The notes under the pieces were generated by a model. It saw nothing but the letters and a program-made list of their open reading frames with translations. It had not been told where the DNA came from and ran no database searches. From positions 186,001 to 250,000 of the forward strand of contig NZ_RBZM01000005.1 in the NCBI RefSeq assembly GCF_003628305.1: a stretch of DNA of 64,000 bases, written 5' to 3'. The DNA is from Cohnella endophytica. GTDB taxonomy: Bacteria > Bacillota > Bacilli > Paenibacillales > Paenibacillaceae. This document shows, one piece after another, positions 33,587 to 42,461 of this stretch (positions within the stretch are counted from its first letter, which is position 1; every line of letters begins with the position of its first letter). Position numbers and translations under genes: made by a program.

Positions 33587-34699
33587 CTAAGCCTTGAAAT
33601 TCGAATTGTTGTACACGCTTGCGGCCAGTGCGGTGCGGTTCTTTCCGGAATGCTTCGCATCGTACAGGGCCGCGTCGGCACCTTGGAACAAAACTTCTTT
33701 GCCCATGCCTGGCGAATAGGCGTTCAGTCCGATGCTAACCGTTACGTTAAGCCCATGGATCGCTTCATGACTTGTCGCGGCGATGGCTTGCCGGATTTCC
33801 TCGGCAAGGTCGAACGCGTCTTGAAAGCTCTTCTCCGTGAATAACAGGACGAATTCTTCCCCTCCGTATCGGGCGACGATGTCGTTAATGCCGGCCTTGG
33901 ACCGGGCGATCGAGGCGACGCTGCGCAATACTTCGTCTCCGGCTTTATGGCCGTAAGTGTCGTTTACCTTTTTGAAATTATCGATATCCATGACGGCCAA
34001 GTAAAGGGAAATTCGGTCATTGTCCGCTTGTACGACGAGATGATCGGTAAATTCGTGATAAGCCATATGGTTATAGGTGTCGGTTAGCGCATCCGTCTTC
34101 GCCAGCTTGTCCATCAAGATCGTTCGGACTAGCAATTCTTGGTTGGATTCGTAGGAAGTGTGAAGATGCTTCAGAAGTTCTCTGCCTCGGGCCAGTACTC
34201 CGAACGCGATCCCGCTATAGACGAGCAGAATGGAAGCCATCGTCAGTACGCCGACATAAGAAACTCTCTGGTGGATATCGGAATTAAAAGCGTGCAAGAA
34301 CAGCAAGGAGATAACGGTATTAAAAATAGCGAAGAGCAACTTTTTATATTGGAAATAAAAAATGCTGATCATGATGGGGAAAAAAAGAAAGAACAGGAGA
34401 TACTCCAATGAGGAATGGATGGCCGTGATCGTGACCGTAAGAAACGTGGCCGAAGTAATCAACACGTAGTCGTGGTGCTTAGGCAAATAACGGACTCCGA
34501 TTTCCGCGAGCACGACGATGAAAGCCATGATCGCCGTCGGCCTTACGATATAGGAGGGGATGAACTCTCCCGCAGGGAGTTGCGTGACGAGTAAGAACGA
34601 GCATTCCAATAGGACGGAGATGATCAGGACGGCCCAGTAGCTCTTAAGGAGCAGGCGATTCCAACGGGCTTGATTAATTTCGAGCGAGGGCAAAGGCAT
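33587..34699 (-). CDS. membrane-bound GGDEF diguanylate cyclase
   Basis: 370 residues on the minus strand. Six hydrophobic segments fill residues 18-190 (for example YVLITSATFLTVTITAI and YLLFFLFFPIMISIFYFQ), making an integral-membrane sensor like the 5TM/6TM modules. The GGDEF domain (about 205-360) has DALTDTYNHMAYHEF, MDIDNFKKVNDTYGH and the active-site GGEEF in ARYGGEEFVLLF, and it ends DAALYDAKHSGKNR. It makes cyclic di-GMP from two GTP. The active-site signature is intact and an RxxD inhibitory motif is not obvious. It may balance the nearby EAL protein. Confidence 0.9.
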   Translation of the reverse strand: MPLPSLEINQARWNRLLLKSYWAVLIISVLLECSFLLVTQLPAGEFIPSYIVRPTAIMAFIVVLAEIGVRYLPKHHDYVLITSATFLTVTITAIHSSLEYLLFFLFFPIMISIFYFQYKKLLFAIFNTVISLLFLHAFNSDIHQRVSYVGVLTMASILLVYSGIAFGVLARGRELLKHLHTSYESNQELLVRTILMDKLAKTDALTDTYNHMAYHEFTDHLVVQADNDRISLYLAVMDIDNFKKVNDTYGHKAGDEVLRSVASIARSKAGINDIVARYGGEEFVLLFTEKSFQDAFDLAEEIRQAIAATSHEAIHGLNVTVSIGLNAYSPGMGKEVLFQGADAALYDAKHSGKNRTALAASVYNNSNFKA

Positions 34700-34816
34700 A
34701 AGGACTTCCTTTCACAATCAAACTTCATAAAATATACCATATCCAATAAGCCATCGTATATCCTTTTTTGGGTCACCATATAGTAAGTATCAAGCTCGGA
34801 GGTTGGAGGTGAGGAG

Positions 34817-35701
34817 TTGAAGAAGGTGGAATTCGTCGTGAAACACGGGAATGATTACCCTTCGCTGGAACGTCTTGCAGGCATGCTCAACCGAACGCTC
34901 GTAGGAACGGAAAATCCCGTGGACAGCGTGCAGTGGGAGTTATGTCAGGAAGACGGAATGATACGCTGCCAATTTCCTTTGGGACCCGGACCACAAGACA
35001 AAAAAAGCTATTGCGACAGGGTGGGTCGCGTGCTTGCGGAATATACGCTATCCGATCAAGAGCCTTCGTTGCTTCGCGGCATGTTCCGTTCGCGGTTCGG
35101 CCTTAAGGACGAGGTGGAAACCGATGCTCTCATCGGAGAAGCCGTCTCCTTGCTCGACGGGGAGCCTGAAATCGGGGAGAACTGGATGGGACGGGGCAGG
35201 GAACGCCGACTTCAGAAGCTCGCAATTCGGTTCTCCCATTATCTGGAGGATAATGAGCGAATTCACCTGGATGGCTTCCTTCGATTCCGCTTATCCGAGT
35301 ACCGTGCCGAAGTGCAAGAGGCGGCGGAAACGGCGATCGAGGAAAGACTGATGGAGAAGCAATACCAGGAGTTCATGTCGCTCTTGAAAACGATGGTGGA
35401 ATGGCAGGAGGCGAAAACTTCGACCGTGCATGTGCTCCATGGCGGCGGTCATGCCTTCCGGTTGTTGGACGAAGAGATGCGTCCGCTCGAGCAAGACGCT
35501 TCCGACGATAAAAGCGACGCAATGGAAAGCTTTGGCGAAGAAGAACAGGAGGAAGAAAGCAGGGTCGTAAGCCGACTGTTGGCGGCTTCTCCACGACAGC
35601 TCTATATCCACACGCCCGAGCCGGAATCCCAGGTAATCCGAACGATCATGGGTATATTCGGGGACCGCGCGGCGGTGTATCCCGGCTTGCCCGCTCATTA
35701 G
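34817..35701 (+). CDS. ytxC: YtxC-like sporulation protein
   Basis: 294 residues, TTG start preceded by GGAGGTG. The sequence fits YtxC of Bacillus: a lead-in rich in charge, a helical LAIRFSHYLEDNERIHLDGF and LRFRLSEYRAEVQEAAETAI core, then QEFMSLLKTMVEWQ, an acidic linker with a Glu run, and a C-terminal SRQLYIHTPEP-like segment. YtxC is annotated as a putative sporulation protein of unknown biochemical function. The position immediately upstream of thrS is conserved with Bacillus (dnaI-ytxC-thrS order), which supports the name. Confidence 0.75.
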   Translation: MKKVEFVVKHGNDYPSLERLAGMLNRTLVGTENPVDSVQWELCQEDGMIRCQFPLGPGPQDKKSYCDRVGRVLAEYTLSDQEPSLLRGMFRSRFGLKDEVETDALIGEAVSLLDGEPEIGENWMGRGRERRLQKLAIRFSHYLEDNERIHLDGFLRFRLSEYRAEVQEAAETAIEERLMEKQYQEFMSLLKTMVEWQEAKTSTVHVLHGGGHAFRLLDEEMRPLEQDASDDKSDAMESFGEEEQEEESRVVSRLLAASPRQLYIHTPEPESQVIRTIMGIFGDRAAVYPGLPAH

Positions 35702-35721
35702 ATAAGATATTTCGGTGCCAC

Positions 35722-35751
35722 TTGACTGCACCCGCTTAAGCTCGATATAAT
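35722..35751 (+). promoter_or_regulatory. promoter of the thrS T-box transcript
   Basis: TTGACT (35722-35727) and TATAAT (35746-35751) with an 18-bp spacer, directly before the T-box leader. Confidence 0.7.
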
Positions 35752-36042
35752 GATCGATATCAATCCACAAACCCCAAGCGTTGAGAAAGCCAACGATGCC
35801 GGAGATGGACGGACCAGAGAGAGGAACCTAGGCTGAAAGTTCCTTCCGCAACCGACTTGCATTGACCCCTTTCGAGCAGCCGGGATGAATTCGCGAAGTT
35901 TAGATACTTCGCGTTAGTATTCCTAGCCGGATCATGACCGATATCTCATGCCAGAGGACCGAGTACGCTGTATCGGTTAATGGAGGGTGGAACCACGGGC
36001 CGCACAGAGCACCCGTCCCTTTCGGGACGAGGTGTTTTTTTG
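35752..36042 (+). promoter_or_regulatory. T-box riboswitch controlling thrS
   Basis: A roughly 290-nt leader with the hallmark T-box sequence GGAGGGTGGAACCACGG (35982-35998), an AGAGAG bulge and GCTGAAAG in Stem I, and a terminator with stem AGCACCCGTCCC/GGGACGAGGTGT followed by a T run (36008-36041). Uncharged tRNA-Thr binding would favour the antiterminator and read-through into thrS. An ACC triplet (about 35865) is a candidate threonine specifier codon, but the Stem I fold was not drawn in detail. Confidence 0.93.
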
Positions 36043-36073
36043 TTTCCCAAAATACGATTAGGAGGTATTCGGA

Positions 36074-38014
36074 ATGTCTGTTCAAGTAAAATTGCCGGAT
36101 GGCGCGGTTCGCTCGTACGATGCCGGCGTGTCGGTCGAAGACGTCGCGTTCTCGATTAGCCCCGGCTTGAAGAAGGTCGCGGTCGCAGGCAAAGTAGACG
36201 GTAAAGTGGTGGACTTGAATACGCCATTATCGGGCGAAGTAGCCTTGGAAATCATTACGTTGGATAACGCCGACGGGCTCGAAGTTATGCGTCACAGCAC
36301 CGCGCATTTGTTGGCTCAAGCGATTAAACGCATCTACGGCGGAGATAAGGTTAAGCTCGGAATCGGACCCGTCATCGAAGACGGTTTCTATTACGATATC
36401 GATATGGAGCAACCGATATCTTCGGAAGATCTCGTTCTGATCGAGAAGGAAATGGACAAAATCGTCAAGGAAAACTTAACGATCTCCAGACGCGAAGTGA
36501 GTCGCGAGGAGGCTTTGCGCATTTTCGAGGAAATCGCAGATCCTTACAAAATCGAGTTAATCAACAATTTGCCGGAAGACGCGGCGATCACGATCTACGA
36601 CCAAGGCGAATTTTTCGACCTTTGCCGCGGCCCGCATCTGCCCTCGACCGGCCGCATCAAGTCGTTTAAGCTGCTTAGCGTTGCCGGCGCTTACTGGCGC
36701 GGAGACAGCAAGAACAAGATGCTGCAGAGAATCTACGGCACGGCGTTCGCCAAAAAAGCGGAGCTCGACGAGCATCTGCATTTCCTCGAAGAAGCGAAGA
36801 AACGGGATCACCGCAAATTGGGCCGCGAGCTCAAAATGTTTACGTTCTCCCGCGAAGTCGGTCAGGGCTTGCCGATCTGGCTTCCCTACGGCGCGAAGGT
36901 TCGTCAAACGTTGGAGCGCTATATCGTCGATCTGGAAGAAAAATTGGGCTATACGCACGTCTATACTCCGGTGCTCGCGAACGTAGACTTGTATAAGACA
37001 TCGGGCCACTGGGAGCACTATCAGGAAGACATGTTCCCTAAGATGGTGCTGGATAACGAAGAACTGGTACTGCGTCCAATGAACTGCCCTCACCATATGA
37101 TGGTGTACAAGAGCGAGATGCGCAGCTATCGCGATCTTCCGGTACGCGTGGCGGAGCTCGGAACGATGCATCGCTACGAGATGTCGGGAGCCTTGACGGG
37201 CTTGCATCGCGTACGGGCCATGACGTTGAACGACGCCCACATTTTCTGCCGTCTGGATCAGATCAAAGAAGAATTCACCCGCGTCGTGAACTTGATTCGC
37301 CAAGTGTACGAAGACTTCGGTATCAAGGAATATCGTTTCCGCCTCTCTTACCGCGATCCGAAGGACACGGAAAAGTACTGGCCGGACGACGAAATGTGGG
37401 AGACGACGCAGCGGATGCTGCGCGAAGTCGCAGAAGAGCTGGACTTGCCGTTCTTCGAAGCGGAAGGCGAAGCCGCATTCTATGGACCGAAGCTCGACGT
37501 GCAGATCAAAACCGCTCTCGGCAAAGAAGAGACTTTGTCCACCGCGCAGATCGACGTCCTATTGCCTGAGCGCTTCCAGTTGGAGTATGTCGGCGACGAC
37601 GGGAAAAAGCATCGCCCGGTCGTCATCCACCGCGGCATCATCAGCACGATGGAGCGCATGACCGCGTTCTTGCTGGAGAACTTCGCGGGCGCGCTTCCTC
37701 TCTGGTTATCGCCGGTGCAGGCGAAGCTGATCCCGGTCAATCCGGTCTACGAGCCTTACGTAAAAGAAGTCCAAGAGAAACTGCAACGCGCCGGAGTTCG
37801 CGTCGAATCCGACTTGCGCAATGAAAAGCTGGGATATAAAATTCGCGAAGCCCAGTTAGAGAAAGTACCGTATATGCTCGTTATCGGAGAAAACGAATCC
37901 CTTAACGGCACCGTATCCGTTCGCCGCCGTGGCGAAGGGGATCTCGGAGCGCAATCGGTCGAACAATTCGTGGAACGAATTACAGGCGAAATTACATCCA
38001 AACGCATCGATTAA
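36074..38014 (+). CDS. thrS: threonyl-tRNA synthetase
   Basis: 646 residues, full length for the enzyme. It has an N-terminal TGS domain (1-65), an editing SAD domain ([15 protein letters not shown] with H-x-x-x-H), a class II catalytic core with the zinc-binding cysteine in [14 protein letters not shown], motif 2 [18 protein letters not shown], motif 3 [15 protein letters not shown], and a C-terminal anticodon-binding domain ([11 protein letters not shown]). AGGAGG is placed 8 nt before the ATG. It attaches threonine to its tRNA and is regulated by the T-box in front of it. Confidence 0.97.
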   Translation: MSVQVKLPDGAVRSYDAGVSVEDVAFSISPGLKKVAVAGKVDGKVVDLNTPLSGEVALEIITLDNADGLEVMRHSTAHLLAQAIKRIYGGDKVKLGIGPVIEDGFYYDIDMEQPISSEDLVLIEKEMDKIVKENLTISRREVSREEALRIFEEIADPYKIELINNLPEDAAITIYDQGEFFDLCRGPHLPSTGRIKSFKLLSVAGAYWRGDSKNKMLQRIYGTAFAKKAELDEHLHFLEEAKKRDHRKLGRELKMFTFSREVGQGLPIWLPYGAKVRQTLERYIVDLEEKLGYTHVYTPVLANVDLYKTSGHWEHYQEDMFPKMVLDNEELVLRPMNCPHHMMVYKSEMRSYRDLPVRVAELGTMHRYEMSGALTGLHRVRAMTLNDAHIFCRLDQIKEEFTRVVNLIRQVYEDFGIKEYRFRLSYRDPKDTEKYWPDDEMWETTQRMLREVAEELDLPFFEAEGEAAFYGPKLDVQIKTALGKEETLSTAQIDVLLPERFQLEYVGDDGKKHRPVVIHRGIISTMERMTAFLLENFAGALPLWLSPVQAKLIPVNPVYEPYVKEVQEKLQRAGVRVESDLRNEKLGYKIREAQLEKVPYMLVIGENESLNGTVSVRRRGEGDLGAQSVEQFVERITGEITSKRID

Positions 38015-38035
38015 AAATAATTGCATATTATTATA

Positions 38036-38078
38036 AAAGCGCCCATAAACATTAACTGCTTATGGGCGCTTTGTTTAT
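38036..38078 (+). terminator. terminator of thrS
   Basis: AAAGCGCCCATAA (38036-38048) pairs with TTATGGGCGCTTT (38060-38072), followed by GTTT. Confidence 0.8.
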
Positions 38079-38200
38079 GAGCTCTTCTAATAATTACATG
38101 TCGGATATTTACTATTAAATGGTAAATATTCTCTTTTTATTGCGTTTATGATAGAATATAAATACTTCAAATATGCATCCTTTTAGGAGTGGCTGGATAC

Positions 38201-38722
38201 ATGAATTTCCTCCGTGATTCTAATATTCCGGAAGCGTTCTGGTCAGAAGATGAAGTGTTAGGCGAACTGTATTCCCAAATGCTTAAAGTCGTTCGCCATA
38301 AGCTATGGCATAAGAACGATGCGGTCGATGTGGTACAGGAAGCTTGGGTACGGATCCTGGAGAAGAAATCCACGCTACGTCACAAAGAGAAGCTGATTCC
38401 TTGGGCCAAAGCCATCGCATCCAACCTAGCCTCGAACGCGAATCGGGCAAGGCGCCACGAAAGAATCGACGATCATCCGGGAGTAGAGATTGCCAGCACG
38501 AGATCGGATTATGACCCGGAATCGATGATGGAACTGTCCGATCTGTTAGGGCAGTTGGATCCTGTAACGCGTACGCTGCTTCTGTATAAGTTCTATTACG
38601 GGTTGAAGGATGCCGAAATCGCGACCGTGCTGCAATTGCCCGTCGGCACCGTAAAAGCCCGGATTCACCGCAGCAAAGCAAAAATTAAAACTCGATTCGA
38701 AGACGACAACAGATATACATAA
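38201..38722 (+). CDS. ECF-type RNA polymerase sigma factor
   Basis: 173 residues. Region 2 is seen in NDAVDVVQEAWVRILEKKST and IPWAKAIASNLASNANRARR, and region 4 in LDPVTRTLLLYKFYYGLKDA with the helix-turn-helix AEIATVLQLPVGTVKARIHRSKAKI. Size and layout are those of an extracytoplasmic-function sigma factor; no anti-sigma gene follows. AGGAG sits at 38185-38189; the ATG at 38201 is 11 nt away and is preferred to a GTG at 38189 that overlaps the site. The targets are unknown. A gamma SASP gene follows 45 bases later. Confidence 0.85.
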   Translation: MNFLRDSNIPEAFWSEDEVLGELYSQMLKVVRHKLWHKNDAVDVVQEAWVRILEKKSTLRHKEKLIPWAKAIASNLASNANRARRHERIDDHPGVEIASTRSDYDPESMMELSDLLGQLDPVTRTLLLYKFYYGLKDAEIATVLQLPVGTVKARIHRSKAKIKTRFEDDNRYT

Positions 38723-38767
38723 TCGAATTCCTCTCTGTCCATCCTAGGGGTGGAGGTGAGGAAAACA

Positions 38768-38896
38768 GTGGGTAAAAACAAAAAACAAAAATCGGGAAAC
38801 AATAACGCCTTCCAGACGGAATTCGCTTCCGAAAACGGAAGCTCCGGCGCGGCGAATAAAGCCGCCCAGAAAAGTAACAATCAATCCAATCGTTAA
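38768..38896 (+). CDS. gamma-type small acid-soluble spore protein
   Basis: 42 residues, GTG start 7 nt after GGAGGTGAG. The sequence is rich in Asn, Gln, Lys and Ser and includes AFQTEFASENG, which matches the T-E-F-A-S-E proteolytic core (GPR cleavage motif) of gamma-type SASP (SspE). Gamma SASP are amino-acid stores in the spore core. Usual members have two or more copies of the motif over 80 residues or so; this one carries a single copy and is about half the length. It is closely downstream of the sigma factor gene and is followed by a terminator. Confidence 0.78.
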   Translation: MGKNKKQKSGNNNAFQTEFASENGSSGAANKAAQKSNNQSNR

Positions 38897-38949
38897 TGTT
38901 GACTGGATGAGTTGTGGGAAGAAAGTTAACTAAAAATCGCGTTTTTTAG

Positions 38950-38978
38950 AGAGGGACCCCAAGGGTCTCTTTCTTTTT
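38950..38978 (+). terminator. terminator after the SASP gene
   Basis: AGAGGGACCC (38950-38959) pairs with GGGTCTCTTT around CAA, followed by CTTTTT. Confidence 0.8.
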
Positions 38979-39049
38979 GCATATTTGCGAGTTATAATGT
39001 TAGGAAAACTAACGCAACTCGACAAATGATGGGGTTGGAGTGGTGAGAG

Positions 39050-40495
39050 ATGGCGCAATGGCAGCATTGGCTTAAGAAAAATGGGGAACAAATTCGCAAG
39101 CTTCGGATTGCTCGTCCGATTCAATCGGAAGGCCCATCGTCGAAAGGGAATTCTCAGGATGCGGGGAAACCCGATGCGCTTCGTCACTTGATCGAAGAGG
39201 CCGTCGTTATCTCTGACCGACTTCAAGCCGCCGTGTCGGAAGTGGAATCGAGTATGGGGCAACTGAACTCGATCGCCAATCGTTCTTCGGAACAAGAGGA
39301 GCATCTTCGGAACAACAGCAAGACGGCAATGTACCGGTTGGAGGAAGCTTTCTCCGCGCTTCAAGAAGTGTCCGCGGCTTCGCAGGAAATTCGAGGCGCA
39401 ACGGAAGAGCTCAGCTCGCAAAGCCGGGTTACGAGAGACGTCGTCGTTGAAGTATGCCGATCCCTCAACCATACGGACGAAGTGATGAACGACCTTTCCA
39501 AAAATCACGGAGCGATGGAAGAACGCGTCAACGAGCTGATTGCCCAGGCTTCAAAGATTACGGAAATCAACGCTTTCATTCAAGAAATCGTAACCCAGAC
39601 GTCTTTGTTGGCGTTAAACGCGGCAATCGAGGCGGCTCATGCGGGGGAGCACGGTCGAGGGTTCTCGATCGTAGCCCAAGAAATCCGGAAGCTCGCGGAA
39701 CAGAGCGGGCAAGCCGTCAAACGTTCTACCGGTATCGTACAAAATATCGGCGAAGGTATTCGCCAAGTGGTCGGTTCGGTCGATCAGGAGAAAAAATCCG
39801 TTTCTCTGGGACTTGCGGAAATGAATAAAACCCGCGAAAAGATGGACGTGATCTTCAACTCTTTTCTCCAAGTAGATCAGCATGTAAGTAAAACTTTGGA
39901 ATTCGCGATCGAGCAAACGGAACGGACGACGGCCGCGAACGGAATGCTGGAAGAAGTCGTCGAATCCGTGGGATTGACGATCGGCAGCGTGGATAACACG
40001 CTAGAGCAGAATAAGCGGCAACGTGCGGAGATCGGCAATCTAGGACGGGTATCCAAGCAACTGAAAGAATCTTCCGACGAGCTTGTCGAAGCGGTCCAAA
40101 CCGCGGGCGGCAGGTTGTGGATGGGGTCGGTAGCGGCAGATACGACGAGATGGATCGATCTGTTGCGCGCTATAATAGCCGATCCCGAGCTTGCCGGAAT
40201 GACGGAAGAGACTCATCGTAAACTCCTTGGAAGCTGGCTCGATCGTACGAAAGGAATGGAAGCGGTCTGGTCCAATCGGAGCGACGGTTCCTTCGTATAT
40301 TCGGAGCCGGCCGCCGGCTTGCTTAACGCCAGGGGGCGCGAGTGGTGGAAGCACGCGATGGACGGAGAGACGTTTGTCTCGGAAGTGTATATATCCGCAA
40401 TTACGAAGAAACCTTGCTTGACGGTATCCATGCCTCTGAAACGCGGAGATGGTTCGGCATACGGGGTCGTCGGAATAGACATTACGGTAGCATGA
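39050..40495 (+). CDS. soluble methyl-accepting chemoreceptor with C-terminal Cache-like domain
   Basis: 481 residues. There is no hydrophobic segment, so the receptor is cytoplasmic. Coiled-coil signalling helices run from about residue 40 to 350, with the receptor tip in [20 protein letters not shown] and [14 protein letters not shown], which contacts CheA and CheW. From about 360 to 481 there is a sensor domain of Cache/PAS type: [39 protein letters not shown] and [20 protein letters not shown], then VGIDI, the normal features of an extracellular Cache domain. Having the sensor after the signalling domain and inside the cell is unusual. GGAGTGG precedes the ATG. Confidence 0.85.
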   Translation: MAQWQHWLKKNGEQIRKLRIARPIQSEGPSSKGNSQDAGKPDALRHLIEEAVVISDRLQAAVSEVESSMGQLNSIANRSSEQEEHLRNNSKTAMYRLEEAFSALQEVSAASQEIRGATEELSSQSRVTRDVVVEVCRSLNHTDEVMNDLSKNHGAMEERVNELIAQASKITEINAFIQEIVTQTSLLALNAAIEAAHAGEHGRGFSIVAQEIRKLAEQSGQAVKRSTGIVQNIGEGIRQVVGSVDQEKKSVSLGLAEMNKTREKMDVIFNSFLQVDQHVSKTLEFAIEQTERTTAANGMLEEVVESVGLTIGSVDNTLEQNKRQRAEIGNLGRVSKQLKESSDELVEAVQTAGGRLWMGSVAADTTRWIDLLRAIIADPELAGMTEETHRKLLGSWLDRTKGMEAVWSNRSDGSFVYSEPAAGLLNARGREWWKHAMDGETFVSEVYISAITKKPCLTVSMPLKRGDGSAYGVVGIDITVA

Positions 40496-40520
40496 TTAAA
40501 TTCCAGGCAGGTGATCGGGG

Positions 40521-40880
40521 ATGACAGAGGCAGTGCCTTCGCTCCCGGGGGAGGCGGTTTCCCGGCGAAAAACCGCGGAAATCCACTCCTTGTTGGCGGC
40601 GCTCATCGCTAAGCGAGAACAGGAAATCGCGGAAATCGAACAAATGGTAGAGCGGTACGAACGACGTAGAAGTCTCGAGGAGCAAGCTTATCGTTCCATG
40701 TCCGCGTTTCGCCGGATGTTATCGGGCAAGAAACCGGACCATCATCTTGCTCTTGAATATATTCATTACGTAAAGAGACCGTTAGAGAAGGCGAGAACGC
40801 TTCGCCTTGAAGTGTCTAATTATCAAGCGATGTTTAGCGGTTCCGTCCCGGCCGAGATTCCAGATCACCTCGATGGATAA
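40521..40880 (+). CDS. hypothetical coiled-coil protein
   Basis: 119 residues; AGGTGAT lies about 8 nt before the ATG. Residues 25-80 form a long charged helix with heptad character (LAALIAKREQEIAEIEQMVE, RYERRRSLEEQAYRS). There is no signal peptide or membrane segment and I do not recognise a family. It starts 25 bases after the chemoreceptor gene, so it is probably co-transcribed and could be a partner of that protein. Confidence 0.6.
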   Translation: MTEAVPSLPGEAVSRRKTAEIHSLLAALIAKREQEIAEIEQMVERYERRRSLEEQAYRSMSAFRRMLSGKKPDHHLALEYIHYVKRPLEKARTLRLEVSNYQAMFSGSVPAEIPDHLDG

Positions 40881-40894
40881 CCGAATAGAAAATA

Positions 40895-40920
40895 TAAAAA
40901 AGCAGCCCTTGCGGCTGCTA
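40895..40920 (-). terminator. terminator of amt
   Basis: On the minus strand, AGCAGCC-GCAA-GGGCTGCT-type stem (40901-40919) is followed by a T run (A run at 40895-40900 on the plus strand). Confidence 0.85.
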
Positions 40921-40935
40921 TTTGCAATTGCGGAT

Positions 40936-42213
40936 TTAACTGTTTCTAAGCTTCTCGATATCGAGGAAATCGTGTTCTTGGCTGTAGGCGGGAACGCCAT
41001 GAATGCCGATATCCAATCCGACCAGCTCTTCGTCCCGCGAAACGCGCACGGGCTGAAACTTCCGGATGAGCTTAAGAACGAGCCAGGTCAAGATGAAGCC
41101 CCATACGGCAACGACGAGTAGTCCGAGAGCTTGGACGCCGAGCAAATGCCAGCCGCCCCCGTAGAGGAGTCCGGAGTAAGCGGAAGTACCAGGCATAGCG
41201 AACAACCCGACCGCGATCGTACCGATGCTTCCGCTAATCCCGTGTACGGCGAAGGCTCCGACGGGGGCGTCGACACCGCGATTCTCCAGCCATTCGCTAG
41301 CGAGTACCATGGCGATTCCGGAAACCGAGCCGATCAGGATCGCCGCGGCATCGGAGACGAAGGCGCAGCCCGCGGTGATACCGACAAGCCCCGCCAATGC
41401 ACCGTTGATGACCATCGGAGGGTCCGCTTTCCGGTAACGGAACATCGTGAACAGAATACATGTCGCGCAACCGGCCGCGGAGGCCAGCATAGTCGTTACG
41501 GCAATGTGGCCGATATTGTCGTTGGTTGCGCTAAGCGTGCTGCCCGAATTGAAGCCGAACCAGCCGAACCAAAGGATGAAGGCGCCGACGGACGCGAGCG
41601 GGAGATTGGATGGAGGGACGATATTGATTTTCCCGTCCGGACCGAATCTGCCGATTCGGGGACCGATGAATAAAGCCGCGGCAAGAGCTGCGAAGCCGCC
41701 TAGCGCATGAATGGCTGCCGATCCGGCAAAGTCGATCATTCCGAGCTTGGCCAGCCATCCGTTGGACGACCATATCCAGTGGCCCGAGATCGGATAGATC
41801 AACCCGGTCATGAAAATCGTATATAAGATATAAGCTCGAAAATGGATACGTTCCGCAACTGCGCCGGAAACGATAGAGATAACCGCGATTACGAACGCGC
41901 ACTGGAACAGCCAATACGTATCGTGGGAAATATTCAAGGAAAGATGTGTCAGGTCTCCTCCCATAAAAAATCCGCTTAGGCCAATTAAGCTGGCTTCGTC
42001 TTTTCCGTACATGAAAGCGAATCCGATGGCGTAGAACACGAGCGCTCCGAACGCGATGTCGACGAATACTTTCATTATGATGCTGACGGCGTTTTTCTGG
42101 CGGACGAATCCGGCTTCCAGAAGGGCGAATCCGCCTTCCATCAGCAGGATCATCGCAGCGGTAAGGACAACCCAGATCGTATCCGTGCCACGTGATAATT
42201 GCTCGATATCCAT
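40936..42213 (-). CDS. amt: ammonium transporter, Amt/Rh family
   Basis: 425 residues on the minus strand with about 11 membrane segments. The two pore histidines are in DFAGSAAIHALGGFAALAA and PVGAFAVHGISGSIGTIAVG, and the conserved LMEGGFALLEAGFVRQKNAV segment is at the N-terminus. The cytoplasmic tail is short (SRDEELVGLDIGIHGV, conserved G-L-D-x-x-x-H-G). No glnK gene is adjacent, so PII control depends on a gene elsewhere. It has a consensus promoter with a perfect GlnR/TnrA box just upstream, so expression is expected to rise in nitrogen limitation. Confidence 0.95.
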   Translation of the reverse strand: MDIEQLSRGTDTIWVVLTAAMILLMEGGFALLEAGFVRQKNAVSIIMKVFVDIAFGALVFYAIGFAFMYGKDEASLIGLSGFFMGGDLTHLSLNISHDTYWLFQCAFVIAVISIVSGAVAERIHFRAYILYTIFMTGLIYPISGHWIWSSNGWLAKLGMIDFAGSAAIHALGGFAALAAALFIGPRIGRFGPDGKINIVPPSNLPLASVGAFILWFGWFGFNSGSTLSATNDNIGHIAVTTMLASAAGCATCILFTMFRYRKADPPMVINGALAGLVGITAGCAFVSDAAAILIGSVSGIAMVLASEWLENRGVDAPVGAFAVHGISGSIGTIAVGLFAMPGTSAYSGLLYGGGWHLLGVQALGLLVVAVWGFILTWLVLKLIRKFQPVRVSRDEELVGLDIGIHGVPAYSQEHDFLDIEKLRNS

Positions 42214-42270
42214 CCTTTTATCACCTAATCTCTCGTCAATATCTCACATGCGTCGAATAAATTCGAACTC

Positions 42271-42299
42271 ATTATATAGTGGGGAGTTACCTAAGTCAA
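42271..42299 (-). promoter_or_regulatory. amt promoter
   Basis: Minus-strand TTGACT (42294-42299) and TATAAT (42271-42276), spaced 17 bases, 58 bases before the amt ATG. Confidence 0.75.
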
Positions 42300-42306
42300 C
42301 GGATAA

Positions 42307-42323
42307 TGTAATAATAATTGACA
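42307..42323 (-). promoter_or_regulatory. GlnR/TnrA operator upstream of amt
   Basis: TGTCAATTATTATTACA on the minus strand fits the TGTNAN7TNACA consensus at every fixed position. Its centre is about 50 bases before the predicted amt transcription start, the position where TnrA activates in Bacillus. Confidence 0.75.
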
Positions 42324-42391
42324 TGTATTCGTATGGAGAATCAATGCGCCTCGGTCTGGAGACCGATGCGAAGTTACGTCCCCCGCCGCTG

Positions 42392-42419
42392 TTGTCCCTG
42401 GCGACGGTTTCGTTATACT
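42392..42419 (+). promoter_or_regulatory. possible liaF promoter
   Basis: TTGTCC (42392-42397), 16-bp spacer, TATACT (42414-42419), 43 bases before the liaF ATG. A LiaR operator was not identified. Confidence 0.5.
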
Positions 42420-42461
42420 GGTAACAGGATAAGACGTTAGCAATCATTGGAGGAAAAGGCC

